NCBI GenBank assembly: GCA_040753915.1
Contig: JBFMDN010000065.1
Span: forward strand, 1-32,215
Direction: 5' to 3'
Origin: JBFMDN01 sp040753915
GTDB taxonomy: Bacteria > Desulfobacterota > Desulfomonilia > Desulfomonilales > Desulfomonilaceae
DNA length: 32,215 bases
Position numbers and translations under genes: made by a program. The notes below the pieces were generated by a model. It did not search any database. It worked only from the letters and a program-made list of their open reading frames with translations, and was not told the origin of the DNA. Positions 7,326 through 16,065 of this stretch are shown piece after piece; positions within the stretch are counted from its first letter, which is position 1; every line of letters starts with the position of its first letter.

Positions 7326-9251
7326 ATGGGAAAAACAGTTGCTGAGAAGATCATTGAAGCGCATATAGTGCAAGGCCGCATGGAAACCGGCTCCGAAATT
7401 GGCATAAAGATCGATCATACGCTGTTGCAGGATGCCACAGGCACCATGGCGTTCTTGGAATTCATTGCCATGGGTGTGCCGCGAGTGAGAACCGAGCTTT
7501 CGGCGGTGTACGTGGACCACAATCTCCTTCAGACAGATTACAAGAATGCCGATGACCACAGATTCCTGAGAAGCGCTGCAGCCAAATTCGGGGTCATTTA
7601 CAGCAGGCCCGGCAATGGGGTTTCCCACCAGGTCCACCTGGAGCGGTTCAGTGCGCCGGGAAAGACTCTCCTCGGCTCGGACAGCCACACGCCCACAAAT
7701 GGTGCAGGTGCGATGCTGTCGATTGGGGCAGGAGGACTCGATGTGGCCATGGCCATGGCAGGACAGCCTTTTTTCTTCACCATGCCCAAGATCGTCGGAG
7801 TCCGGCTCACGGGAAAGCTGCAACCCTGGGTCTCCGGAAAGGACGTGATCCTCGAAATGCTCCGGCGCTTCTCCGTCAAAGGCGGGGTGGGAAAGATATA
7901 CGAGTATTTCGGACCGGGAGTGGAAACTCTGTCCACTACGGACAGGGGAACCATTTGCAACATGGGGACTGAGCTAGGAGCCACGACAAGCATCTTTCCT
8001 TCCGACCGGCGGGTGAAGGAATTCCTGGAGAGCCAGGGAAGGGGAGAGGCTTGGACAGAAATTGTTGCCGATCCCGATGCTTCGTACAGCGAGATTGTGG
8101 AGATCGATCTCAGCTCGATCGAGCCGCTGATAGCCTTGCCTTCGTCTCCAGACAATGTGAAGAGAGTTTCCGAAGTGGAAGGCATCAAGGTAGGTCAGGT
8201 CATCGTGGGATCCTCGGTCAATTCTTCCTTCCGCGATCTCATGATCACGGCAAAGGCTGCAGACGGGTTGCACTGTGACCCGGACGTAAGCTTCGAGATT
8301 AATCCCGGCAGCGCGCAAGTGCTGCTCAATGTGGCTGAGGCAGGAGGTGTGAACAGCCTGATCCGAGCTGGCGCTCGGATTCATCAGTCCGGATGCCTTG
8401 GCTGCATTGGGATGGGGCAGGCCCCTGGAACCGGTGTGGTATCCCTCCGCACGTTTCCCAGGAATTTTCCAGGCAGGAGCGGCACGTTCCCCGACCAGGT
8501 ATATCTGTGCTCACCCGAGACGGCGGTCGCTGCGGCAATCTTCGGAAAGATTACCGATCCTCGCAAGTTGGGTGACTATCCACTGGTAAAAGACCCGGAG
8601 CGGTACACGACGAACGACGACAACCTCATTTTCCCTCCCGAGGATTCCGATGTTGAGATCCTGATGGGGCCCAACATCAAGCCATTCCCGAAATTTGGTC
8701 CCCTCGAGGACTTTATCGAGGGGGAGGTGCTTCTCAAGGTGGAGGACAACATCACTACGGACCACATTATGCCGGCCGGGAGCAAGATACTGCCGCTGAG
8801 GAGCAACATAGAAGCCATCAGCGAATTCGTATTCACCAGGGTTGACGCGGATTTTGCTAAGCGGGCACGAGAATCTGGAGGCGGCATCATTGTGGGAGGC
8901 GAGAATTACGGGCAAGGATCATCCAGAGAACACGCGGCAATTGCCCCTCGGTACCTCGGGATACGCGCCAAGCTGGCCAAGAGCTTTGCCCGCATCCACA
9001 AGGCCAACCTGATTAATTTCGGCATACTTCCCCTCACCTTTCAGAATCCGGGGGATTATGACCTGATAGGACAGGGCGACCGAGTCCGACTGGAATCCGT
9101 GAAACACGTGGTCGAGACCGGAGGAGACACGATCGTCGCAGAGGTCGTTGGAACCGGAAAGAAAATTCAGCTCAAGCTGGATGTCACGGAACGGGAGCGC
9201 AGAATTCTCCTCCACGGTGGGTTGATCAACACGGTGGTACCTTCCGCGTGA
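7326..9251 (+). CDS. Aconitate hydratase family protein, Aquifex-type
   Basis: The 641 residues match the short aconitases of anaerobes and Aquifex, which isomerise citrate to isocitrate. Visible landmarks are HQVHLERF, LLGSDSHTPTNGAGA, SVKGGVGKIYEYFG, the cluster pair Cys357/Cys360 in SGCLGCIGMGQAP, and a C-terminal swivel domain with GGENYGQGSSREHAA. The usual first cluster ligand in (I/V)GSCTNSS is replaced: here VGSSVNSS with Ser297. Loss of one of three Fe-S ligands would affect a canonical [4Fe-4S] site unless this subfamily uses another residue. It is the last gene of the 3091-9251 run. The substrate could be aconitate or a related hydroxy-acid. Confidence 0.9.
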   Translation: MGKTVAEKIIEAHIVQGRMETGSEIGIKIDHTLLQDATGTMAFLEFIAMGVPRVRTELSAVYVDHNLLQTDYKNADDHRFLRSAAAKFGVIYSRPGNGVSHQVHLERFSAPGKTLLGSDSHTPTNGAGAMLSIGAGGLDVAMAMAGQPFFFTMPKIVGVRLTGKLQPWVSGKDVILEMLRRFSVKGGVGKIYEYFGPGVETLSTTDRGTICNMGTELGATTSIFPSDRRVKEFLESQGRGEAWTEIVADPDASYSEIVEIDLSSIEPLIALPSSPDNVKRVSEVEGIKVGQVIVGSSVNSSFRDLMITAKAADGLHCDPDVSFEINPGSAQVLLNVAEAGGVNSLIRAGARIHQSGCLGCIGMGQAPGTGVVSLRTFPRNFPGRSGTFPDQVYLCSPETAVAAAIFGKITDPRKLGDYPLVKDPERYTTNDDNLIFPPEDSDVEILMGPNIKPFPKFGPLEDFIEGEVLLKVEDNITTDHIMPAGSKILPLRSNIEAISEFVFTRVDADFAKRARESGGGIIVGGENYGQGSSREHAAIAPRYLGIRAKLAKSFARIHKANLINFGILPLTFQNPGDYDLIGQGDRVRLESVKHVVETGGDTIVAEVVGTGKKIQLKLDVTERERRILLHGGLINTVVPSA

Positions 9252-9540
9252 AGAGCGCAGGGTAAGACCGTTTGGGGACGTGGGTATTGCCGGCGAGACG
9301 CCGTGCAAAGAGACATTCGCACCGAGATGCCCGTGGTAAGAGCGGGTTTCGAATCCCTCGGTCCCTCAAGGCAAGCTGAGAACGAGAATACCGGCCAGAC
9401 TCTGGCGCTACAGGAGAGGAGGTGCCTTCGGACTGCCGCGGGTAATGGAACGGCTCATCCTGATGCCGATCCTTGGTTAACGATCGGGGCCTGCGTATCT
9501 GACCCGGATCTCGCACCGGGGATTCCTGGTGGGCCGATCT
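9252..9540. other. Intergenic region between convergent genes
   Basis: This 289-bp gap separates the aconitase stop from the stop of the minus-strand penicillin-binding protein. No protein-like frame and no T-tailed hairpin was seen. GGGTTTCGAATCCC at about 9343-9356 looks like a tRNA T-arm but has no matching acceptor or anticodon arms. Confidence 0.5.
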
Positions 9541-12195
9541 CTAAAACTGATCCAGATCCGATCCTGTGTGATCCCACCGCGCACCTTTGATCAAGGTAGG
9601 GCGTTCCGCTGCCGGACCGCTGCCTACCTTGAATACTTCTTCAATACCAGACGAGGAATTGGTCACCAGGCCCGAGCCTGGGTCTATTCGACGCCATTCC
9701 ACCGAAGCAGGTGCCTCGAATTCCTTTACCGGCTTGTCTTTGAGAATCTGCCGCATGAAATACCCCCAGATAGGGGCTGCGGCTTTCCCTCCGGTTTCTC
9801 CCTGTCCGATGGAGACTTCGTCGTCGAATCCGACCCAGACCCCGCACGTGTAGTCTGGATTAAAGCCCATAAACCATGCATCCACGTTGTCGTTGGTGGT
9901 CCCTGTCTTTCCTGCCAGATCGGGTCTGCCTACGATCTTCTTGAGAATTGTTGCTGTGCCTTCCTGAACCACGTCGCGAAGAAGCGATGTCATGATGTAT
10001 GCGGTTGCTTCATCGATTTGGCGGCGTGCCAATAAAGTCGATGTACTCGACGAATCCTGTCTTCCAAACGGCCGTTGGGGGGGCTTGGTGTCCGCTACCT
10101 GTCGAACCTGGGGGGCTTCCTGCCTGTTGGTGTCGTCGAGCAGAACCGGTGGATCGTGCTTCTCCAGAATCCTCCCATGGCGATCCAGAATCTTGGTGAC
10201 GTACACATTGGGAACCAGGTATCCCTTGTTCGGAAATACGGAGAAGACGTCCAGTTGTTCTTCCAGAGATACCCCTGTGGAGCCGAGGGCAAGTGTCAGG
10301 TTGTCCACAAGGGGAGATGTGTACCCCAGCTTCCGCGCATAGGCCTTCGCGTGCTCGATACCGATCTGTTGCAAAATTTTTATTGTGGGAATGTTCCGTG
10401 ACTTTACCAGAGCGTTTCTGAAGCTTACGGGGCCTTGAAATCCTCCCCGATAGTTCTTTGGCCTCCAGACTTCTCCAGTCCCCGGGATAGGCAGAACCAG
10501 CGGGCTGTCCATAATGATGTCCGAACAGGTAAAGCCCTTGTTCAACGCGGCCGCATAGATTGCCGGCTTGAAAGACGAGCCTGCCTGCCGTCTCGCCTGA
10601 ACCGCACGGTTATATTGAGACTCCGATGGGTTGTACCCGCCAACCATCACACGCACGTATCCGGTCTTGTTCTCGCGCAGCATGAGGGCGGATTGCACCA
10701 TGGGGCTCTGTTCAGGCTCCAGGATGAAGTACGGCATCATGTCTTCCGTATATTCTTTGTAGTTCTTCATCTCCGGATCCTGCTTGCCGAATTTGCTCAG
10801 GTAAAGCTCTCGCCGCTTGATGTTGGGGTCAGAAATTCGGACCCAGATCAGGTCTCCCACCTGAAAGGGAAGATCTCCTTCGGCGAAGTCTCGCGTTCGT
10901 CCTTCCGGGCGCATGAACGGCTTTCGGACCCACCAGTCCTTATTGGGATCGATCTTGATTTGGCCCACGTACTCTCGCTTGGCGCCGTCCTTCAGGTAGC
11001 TTCCCATTCGTACGTAGATGTGCTGGCTGTCGATCTGGGTTATGACGCCCTCGGTGACCTGGCCGAACCGCAAGGGCTCCTCCATGGACTGGCTCTTCTC
11101 CCGCAGGAAATCGACGACCCCTTTGACGTTGAGAGTCTTGATGGGACCGCGATATCCCTGGCGCTTATCAAGCTCCCTGAGGCCCTGATCCATAGCGGCT
11201 CGAGCTGCGCGGGTCATCTCGAGGTCGACAGTCGTGTAAACGTGCAGGCCCTCTTTGTTTAGGGCTTCTGGGCCATATTTCCGCTCTATATATCTCCTGA
11301 CGTGCTCCACGAAGTCGGCCGCAAGCTCGGTTCGGTCATTGGTCACAGCAATAAGGTTCGGCGGTTCCTGAGTGGCCTGCTTGTGCTCGGCCTCGGTTAT
11401 GTAGCCGTCATCGAGCATCCTCTTGAGAACGTAGGCGCGACGCTCGAGGGCTCTGGCGAGGTTCTTTCTTGGCGAATGGGCGGATGGTGCCTTGGCCAGC
11501 CCGGCTAGCATGGCGCACTCTGCCACGGTCAAGTCCTGGACATGCTTCCCAAAGTAGGCTCTTGCCGCAGCCTCGACACCATATGCGGAGCTTCCGAGGT
11601 AGATCTGGTTGAGGTACAGGTGGAGGATTTGCTCCTTGTCGAGGGTTCTTTCGATTCTCATGGCGAGAACCGCTTCTTTGATCTTACGAGTGAACTTACG
11701 CTCCGGAGTCAGGAGGAACGTTTTGGCCACCTGCTGAGTAATTGTGCTGCCACCCCCTACTATCCCCCCCTTCAACAAGTTGTCCTTAGCAGCTCGGATG
11801 ATAGCTTCCTTATCCAAGCCGTCGTGATGCCGAAAGTTCTTGTCCTCCGCTGCGATAAACGCGTTTTGGAGCGTCGGAGGGATTGCCTGGATCGGCACGA
11901 CATAACGTCGTTGAAAAGAGAACTCCCCTATGAGCTGTCCGTCATGGGAATAAAAGCTGGTGACGATCGGCGGCGCGTAATTCTTGAGACTCTCTATGCT
12001 AGGGAGATTATGAGTGAAATAGACATAGCCCTGCGTGGCCATCCCAGCCAGACCGGCGATGCAGCCAATTGCGACGAGAAGCAGGAGCCGTACGATGCCG
12101 CCAAAGAAAGACCTGCCCCCCTTTTCTTGCTTGGTGCGGGTTTCCAACTCCCGAAATGGATTCATCGAGCTCGGCGATTTCTCAAATGACGGCAT
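9541..12195 (-). CDS. mrcA: Class A penicillin-binding protein (bifunctional peptidoglycan glycosyltransferase/transpeptidase, PBP1A)
   Basis: The 884-residue protein polymerises lipid II and cross-links peptidoglycan on the outer face of the inner membrane. A cytoplasmic stub is followed by one membrane anchor (about 34-56). The GT51 domain has the catalytic AAEDKNFRHHDG (Glu117) and GGSTITQQVAK. A middle OB-like insert precedes the transpeptidase domain with S540-S-F-K, SRN (in VKSRNIPTIK) and KTGTT. All catalytic motifs are intact. ATG 12195 and an adjacent GTG 12198 share one ribosome site (GGAG); ATG is preferred. Expression probably comes from the promoter at 12260-12288. Confidence 0.96.
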   Translation of the reverse strand: MPSFEKSPSSMNPFRELETRTKQEKGGRSFFGGIVRLLLLVAIGCIAGLAGMATQGYVYFTHNLPSIESLKNYAPPIVTSFYSHDGQLIGEFSFQRRYVVPIQAIPPTLQNAFIAAEDKNFRHHDGLDKEAIIRAAKDNLLKGGIVGGGSTITQQVAKTFLLTPERKFTRKIKEAVLAMRIERTLDKEQILHLYLNQIYLGSSAYGVEAAARAYFGKHVQDLTVAECAMLAGLAKAPSAHSPRKNLARALERRAYVLKRMLDDGYITEAEHKQATQEPPNLIAVTNDRTELAADFVEHVRRYIERKYGPEALNKEGLHVYTTVDLEMTRAARAAMDQGLRELDKRQGYRGPIKTLNVKGVVDFLREKSQSMEEPLRFGQVTEGVITQIDSQHIYVRMGSYLKDGAKREYVGQIKIDPNKDWWVRKPFMRPEGRTRDFAEGDLPFQVGDLIWVRISDPNIKRRELYLSKFGKQDPEMKNYKEYTEDMMPYFILEPEQSPMVQSALMLRENKTGYVRVMVGGYNPSESQYNRAVQARRQAGSSFKPAIYAAALNKGFTCSDIIMDSPLVLPIPGTGEVWRPKNYRGGFQGPVSFRNALVKSRNIPTIKILQQIGIEHAKAYARKLGYTSPLVDNLTLALGSTGVSLEEQLDVFSVFPNKGYLVPNVYVTKILDRHGRILEKHDPPVLLDDTNRQEAPQVRQVADTKPPQRPFGRQDSSSTSTLLARRQIDEATAYIMTSLLRDVVQEGTATILKKIVGRPDLAGKTGTTNDNVDAWFMGFNPDYTCGVWVGFDDEVSIGQGETGGKAAAPIWGYFMRQILKDKPVKEFEAPASVEWRRIDPGSGLVTNSSSGIEEVFKVGSGPAAERPTLIKGARWDHTGSDLDQF

Positions 12196-12259
12196 CACTT
12201 GCTGACTCCTCTCTCTCCGGGGTGCCCGGTCTCAGCACGCAACCGGTGCACTCTTTATC

Positions 12260-12288
12260 GGTATAGAGGAATACACTCGCAATTTCAA
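12260..12288 (-). promoter_or_regulatory. Sigma-70-like promoter for the penicillin-binding protein
   Basis: On the minus strand TTGAAA (12288-12283) and TATACC (12265-12260) are separated by exactly 17 bases. The -10 box ends 64 bases before the ATG at 12195, a plausible leader length. Confidence 0.6.
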
Positions 12289-12342
12289 TAGAATTCATCA
12301 AAAAGGCAAAGTCTTCAGGGGGGTGAGGTCTAGTTATTTATG

Positions 12343-12398
12343 GGTGTCGGCAGAAATCGTTATAGTATTTTGATTTCGTTGCTAAATATGTCGACACC
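12343..12398. repeat. Nested inverted repeat in an AT-rich intergenic region
   Basis: GGTGTCG (12343-12349) pairs perfectly with CGACACC (12392-12398). Inside, GAAATC (12353-12358) pairs with GATTTC (12372-12377). It lies between two minus-strand genes, upstream of the PBP promoter. It could be a structured RNA end for the small membrane protein gene at 12538 or a protein-binding site. No T-run follows on either strand. The rest of 12199-12537 shows nothing coding. Confidence 0.4.
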
Positions 12399-12537
12399 TG
12401 TGAGGCAGCCTTCGAGCCATCGGCAGCTCCCCGACATGGCAACGGTTCTGTCTCTTTATGAATCCTCTCAAGGAGCGCAGCTTTCGACTCTTTCATGCTC
12501 CAAGAGGATCAGCGGTAGAAGAGCACACGCCAAGAGA

Positions 12538-12822
12538 CTACAACTGGTCCACCTCCTGGGGCATCGAACGCTCTTCCCGTTCCCGGATTAGCTCTAGAAG
12601 CCGCCTTTCCTGATCCCGAATGGATTCTTCCAACTCTGCCATCCGATTGCGAGTCCACGTGAGGGCTGCACCTATGCCGACCACAAAAATAACTGCAACC
12701 ACGAACCGACTGTCGATCTCCTCGGCGAACAGAGCAGACAGAAGAGGGCCTATAAGGATGTAGGTGAACACGAAGGTCTTGATCTCTTCGAGCCGGTCAA
12801 TGGGCGAGCTGCCGAGCACCAT
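12538..12822 (-). CDS. Small membrane protein with C-terminal coiled coil
   Basis: The 94-residue frame has two hydrophobic segments (about FVFTYILIGPLLSALF and FVVAVIFVVGIGAALTW) followed by a charged heptad-like helix (RMAELEESIRDQERRLLELIREREE). ATG 12822 is preferred because GGGGAAGG lies 6-7 bases upstream; a GTG at 12873 extends the frame but has no ribosome site. No family is recognised. It is on the same strand as the PBP gene but separated by about 340 bp with its own promoter, so a shared transcript is unlikely to be the only one. Confidence 0.55.
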   Translation of the reverse strand: MVLGSSPIDRLEEIKTFVFTYILIGPLLSALFAEEIDSRFVVAVIFVVGIGAALTWTRNRMAELEESIRDQERRLLELIREREERSMPQEVDQL

Positions 12823-12981
12823 GGGAGCACCTTCCCCGATCCGCGTGAGAGTCCTGTGGAGCTGCCGCAGCACTTGGCTGCGCCCAACTCTGAATCCGTT
12901 CGCAGGGATCCTTACGGGACCCTGCCCTCTTGATTAGCAGAAATTCCCGTGAGTGGCCACGGCCGCCAACCATGACGACAT

Positions 12982-13010
12982 TTGACACCGAAACACTCTC
13001 ACGATATGTA
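12982..13010 (+). promoter_or_regulatory. Putative promoter of the amidoligase operon
   Basis: A perfect -35 box TTGACA (12982-12987) is followed after 17 bases by TATGTA (13005-13010), a weak -10. An upstream in-frame ATG at 13010 overlaps this -10 box, which supports starting the first gene at 13052. Confidence 0.45.
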
Positions 13011-13051
13011 TGGCTCCACACGATAGTACGGCGGATGGGAATGGAGGCCCG

Positions 13052-13579
13052 ATGAGACCGAAAGTCAAGATAACCATTTGCGCACTTGCAGCGGTAGCAG
13101 CAGTCGCAGGCCTCATTCCCGACGGAGCGTCAGCCATGGACAAGAAGGTCGTCGTCGGGTGGGTGGAAAGGGTGCGAATATTTCCCGGAAATCTGGTCGT
13201 TACGGCCAAACTGGATACAGGAGCTGACAACTCTTCCCTCCACGTTGCCGATTTCCAATTGTTCACGAGAGACGGGAGCCAATGGGTCCGTTTCGAGGCA
13301 TTCGATGAAGCGGGACGCACCGTTTCCCTGGAACGGCCGGTTGTCCGCATGGCAAAGATCAAGAGACACAAAGAACCCGGTCAGAACCGCCCGGTGGTGT
13401 TGCTCGGAATTTGCCTGGGGGACTACCGTGCGGACGCAGAAGTGAACCTGGTGGATAGGAGCCGTTTCTCCTATCTCATGCTGATAGGAAGGAGCTTTCT
13501 GCGGGAAGGGTTCCTTGTGGATTCGGCCAGTGAGTATCTCACGGAGCCGACGTGCACAAAGGACGGGGAAAAAGAGTGA
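13052..13579 (+). CDS. Exported retropepsin-like aspartic protease (RimK-associated 'ATP-dependent zinc protease' family)
   Basis: The 175-residue product begins with a signal peptide (ITICALAAVAAVAGLIPDGASA) and carries the aspartic-protease motif L-D55-T-G-A-D-N-S-S-L near the N-terminus and a single-domain retropepsin-like body (RPVVLLGICLG, FSYLMLIGRSFL). This family (PF05618) typically accompanies RimK-like glutamate ligases and inactive transglutaminase membrane proteins, as here. ATG 13052 follows GGAGG by 4 bases and gives a proper signal peptide. Its stop overlaps the next GTG start (GTGA), indicating translational coupling. Predicted role: periplasmic processing of a peptide or polyglutamyl product; the substrate is unknown. 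Confidence 0.88.
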   Translation: MRPKVKITICALAAVAAVAGLIPDGASAMDKKVVVGWVERVRIFPGNLVVTAKLDTGADNSSLHVADFQLFTRDGSQWVRFEAFDEAGRTVSLERPVVRMAKIKRHKEPGQNRPVVLLGICLGDYRADAEVNLVDRSRFSYLMLIGRSFLREGFLVDSASEYLTEPTCTKDGEKE

Positions 13580-15111
13580 GTCGTACCCACGTATACATTC
13601 TCTCTGCCTTGCTGTTTGCTACGGGAATCGGGATTGCCGCGTACAAAGCCTCGGTGCTCGGCTTTCCTCTCGTGCCTGAGAGCAAGGCCAGGGTATGGAA
13701 CGTCGAGGTCCGGATCAGGTTCGATGCGGACAACAGACCCGTCAAAGCAAGTCTTTTCATTCCGGGGAGCACGAGTGGGTTCGTCGTTTCCGACGAGCAC
13801 TTCATTTCCGGGGGGTTCGGCTTCGTCGTAGCCGGGGAGGAAGGCAATCGTAAGGTCGTGTGGTCTGCGCGGAGCGCGAAGGGCAGAATGAACTTGTACT
13901 ACCAAACCGTTATAAGGGCTGCCCGTTTGAAAATCTCGCTCCCGGAGGACGAGCCTTATCAAACTGCACCGCCCGCGTTGGAAGGACCGAGGAGTGCCGC
14001 CGCGCACGCTCTCATCAAGGAGATCCGAGCAAAATCCGCCGATACCCCCAGCATGGTGGCTACCCTCTTGCAACGACTTAACGAATCGAAGCCGGACGAG
14101 AACGTCAACCTCCTTCTAGGGCAGAAACCGGACTTACAGAAGAAGGTGAGGCTCGCTGTCAACATCCTCCGGCTCGCAGGCATACGTGCGCGCCAGGTAA
14201 ACGGTATTCGCCTACAGGAAGCGAAATACGATTTTTCCACCAAGGCCCCTCTTCTGCACTGGCTGGAGGTTTACCATCATGACAAGTGGCTTCCGTTCAA
14301 TGCCACGACCGGAGAGCAAAGAATACGGAGCGATTGGTTTCCGTGGTGGCGCGGACCGAAGAAGCTGGTAGACCTGGAAGGAGGCTCCCGGCTCCACGTC
14401 ATCATCTCCGTAAGCCCGAAGATAGAGGAAGCCATCGCTGCCGCGGTCACGAAGACGGAAATCAGCAAACCCTGGCTCCTCCGGTTCTCTCTCTTCAGCT
14501 TGCCAGTGAACACGCAGGCCGTTTATCGGGTAATGCTTCTTGTCCCAGTCGGAGCTGTGATCTTGGCTCTCTTGAGGAATTTGGTGGGAATAAAGACTTT
14601 CGGGACGTTTATGCCAGTTCTTATCGCTCTATCTTTCCGTGAAACGGGGCTGCTTCGGGGCATTATTCTGTTCTCTGTTGTGGTGGCCCTCGGGCTGGCC
14701 CTCCGGTTCTACTTGGAGCGCCTCAAGTTGCTTCTGGTACCTCGTCTTGCAGCCGTGCTGGTGGTGGTAGTAGGTGTTATGGCTTCTTTGAGCGTTGTGT
14801 CCCACGCGTTGGGAGGCCACACCGGCTTGTCGGTAGCCCTTTTTCCCATGGTCATTCTCACCATGACGATAGAGCGAATGACGATCATATGGGAAGAGCG
14901 CGGACCCGAGGAAGCGCTCATTACAGGTATAGGTAGCCTCGCAACTGCAGCAGTGGCCTTTATCGTGATGAACGTAAAATACATCGAGCATCTCATATTT
15001 GTTTTTCCGGAGCTACTGCTGGTCCTGTTGGCGATATTGGTCCTCCTTGGGCGCTATACGGGATATCGTCTCACAGACCTCTATCGATTTCGAGAGCTTG
15101 CCAAAGGTTAG
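13576..15111 (+). CDS. Inactive transglutaminase-like domain fused to a seven-helix membrane domain
   Basis: The 511-residue protein has an N-terminal anchor, a periplasmic transglutaminase-like domain (about 30-300; HWLEVYHHDKWLPFNATTGE is the typical ending) and a C-terminal block of hydrophobic helices from about residue 310 (VMLLVPVGAVILALLRNLVG) onward. The canonical Cys of active transglutaminases is not evident, consistent with the known 'inactive transglutaminase fused to 7 TM helices' family. GTG 13576 is chosen because it overlaps the previous stop by 4 bp and has GGGGA upstream. The next gene starts 3 bp after its stop. It likely forms a membrane complex with the protease and the ligase. 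Confidence 0.88.
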   Translation: MSRTHVYILSALLFATGIGIAAYKASVLGFPLVPESKARVWNVEVRIRFDADNRPVKASLFIPGSTSGFVVSDEHFISGGFGFVVAGEEGNRKVVWSARSAKGRMNLYYQTVIRAARLKISLPEDEPYQTAPPALEGPRSAAAHALIKEIRAKSADTPSMVATLLQRLNESKPDENVNLLLGQKPDLQKKVRLAVNILRLAGIRARQVNGIRLQEAKYDFSTKAPLLHWLEVYHHDKWLPFNATTGEQRIRSDWFPWWRGPKKLVDLEGGSRLHVIISVSPKIEEAIAAAVTKTEISKPWLLRFSLFSLPVNTQAVYRVMLLVPVGAVILALLRNLVGIKTFGTFMPVLIALSFRETGLLRGIILFSVVVALGLALRFYLERLKLLLVPRLAAVLVVVVGVMASLSVVSHALGGHTGLSVALFPMVILTMTIERMTIIWEERGPEEALITGIGSLATAAVAFIVMNVKYIEHLIFVFPELLLVLLAILVLLGRYTGYRLTDLYRFRELAKG

Positions 15112-15114
15112 CGC

Positions 15115-16065
15115 ATGTTTTCGGTTATTCGAGCTTTGAGAGACAGGGGAGTGTTAGCCGTAAACAGGAGAAATGGGGACTATACCCTTAAGTACAATCA
15201 AAGAAAGTTCTATCCCCTTGTTGACGATAAGCTTAAGACAAAAAGACTGGCCATGGAGCACGGTATCGCTGTTCCGGATCTTTATGGGGTTGTAGAAGTC
15301 GAGGGCCAGGTCAGAAGACTGGGGAAAATTCTGCAGGGACACCAGGATTTCGTGATCAAACCGAGTCATGGGAGCGGAGGAGAAGGAATCCTGGTTATCG
15401 CTGACCGGATCCACGATAAGTATCGCAAACCTGACGGCAAGACTCTGAGCCAGGAACAATTGAGCTACCACGTGTTCAGAGTGCTTGCCGGTCTCTATAG
15501 TCTCGGCGGACAACCCGATTCCGCGCTGATCGAGTACCGGGTCAACTTTGATCCGGCCTTTAACAATGTGACATATCAGGGAGTTCCGGATGTCCGGATC
15601 ATCGTGTTTCTCGGAGTGCCTGTCATGGCCATGATCCGGTTGCCGACCAGGATGTCTGATGGAAAGGCGAACCTGCATCAGGGGGCGTTAGGCGCGGGAA
15701 TTTGCCTTGCGGAGGGGAGAACCCTCACAGCGGTATGGGGACAGGAAACCGTGTCTGTGCATCCGGATACGGGCCATTCGGTGGTCGGGATTCAGATACC
15801 GTTCTGGTCCACTCTTCTCGAGCTCGCGGCCAAATGCTCCGAGATCACAGGACTCGGGTACCAGGGTGTGGACATAGTCTTGGACAGAGACAAGGGGCCA
15901 CTCATCCTCGAGCTGAACGCCAGGCCCGGTCTGAATATCCAGATCGCGAACCGGTCAGGACTGATCCCCAGACTGAACCTGGTCGAGGAGGAGCATAAGA
16001 ATCTCAGGACACTTTCCGAGCGCGTTCAATTCGCTCGGCATCACTTTGGGGCGAAGGAGCAATGA
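15115..16065 (+). CDS. Alpha-L-glutamate ligase-like ATP-grasp protein (RimK-like)
   Basis: The 316-residue cytoplasmic protein has ATP-grasp features: the nucleotide-binding DFVIKPSHGSGGEGILVI (about 79-96), a central region with PDVRIIVFLG and the Mg-binding C-terminal LILELNARPGLNIQIANRSGL. Family members join an amino acid, often glutamate, to a carboxylate with ATP. It is the third member of the conserved protease/transglutaminase-7TM/ligase set. Its stop overlaps the start of the following riboflavin kinase (ATGA), which ties the two in translation. The true substrate of this ligase subfamily is not evident from sequence. Confidence 0.9.
   Translation: MFSVIRALRDRGVLAVNRRNGDYTLKYNQRKFYPLVDDKLKTKRLAMEHGIAVPDLYGVVEVEGQVRRLGKILQGHQDFVIKPSHGSGGEGILVIADRIHDKYRKPDGKTLSQEQLSYHVFRVLAGLYSLGGQPDSALIEYRVNFDPAFNNVTYQGVPDVRIIVFLGVPVMAMIRLPTRMSDGKANLHQGALGAGICLAEGRTLTAVWGQETVSVHPDTGHSVVGIQIPFWSTLLELAAKCSEITGLGYQGVDIVLDRDKGPLILELNARPGLNIQIANRSGLIPRLNLVEEEHKNLRTLSERVQFARHHFGAKEQ

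Noticed and set aside
9336..9375. tRNA-like T-arm GGGTTTCGAATCCC
   Set aside because: No complementary acceptor stem, anticodon arm or CCA context on either side; the match is only a short palindrome.
10435..11262. Plus-strand frame of 275 codons
   Set aside because: Antisense to the PBP transpeptidase and linker region; no ribosome site or motif.
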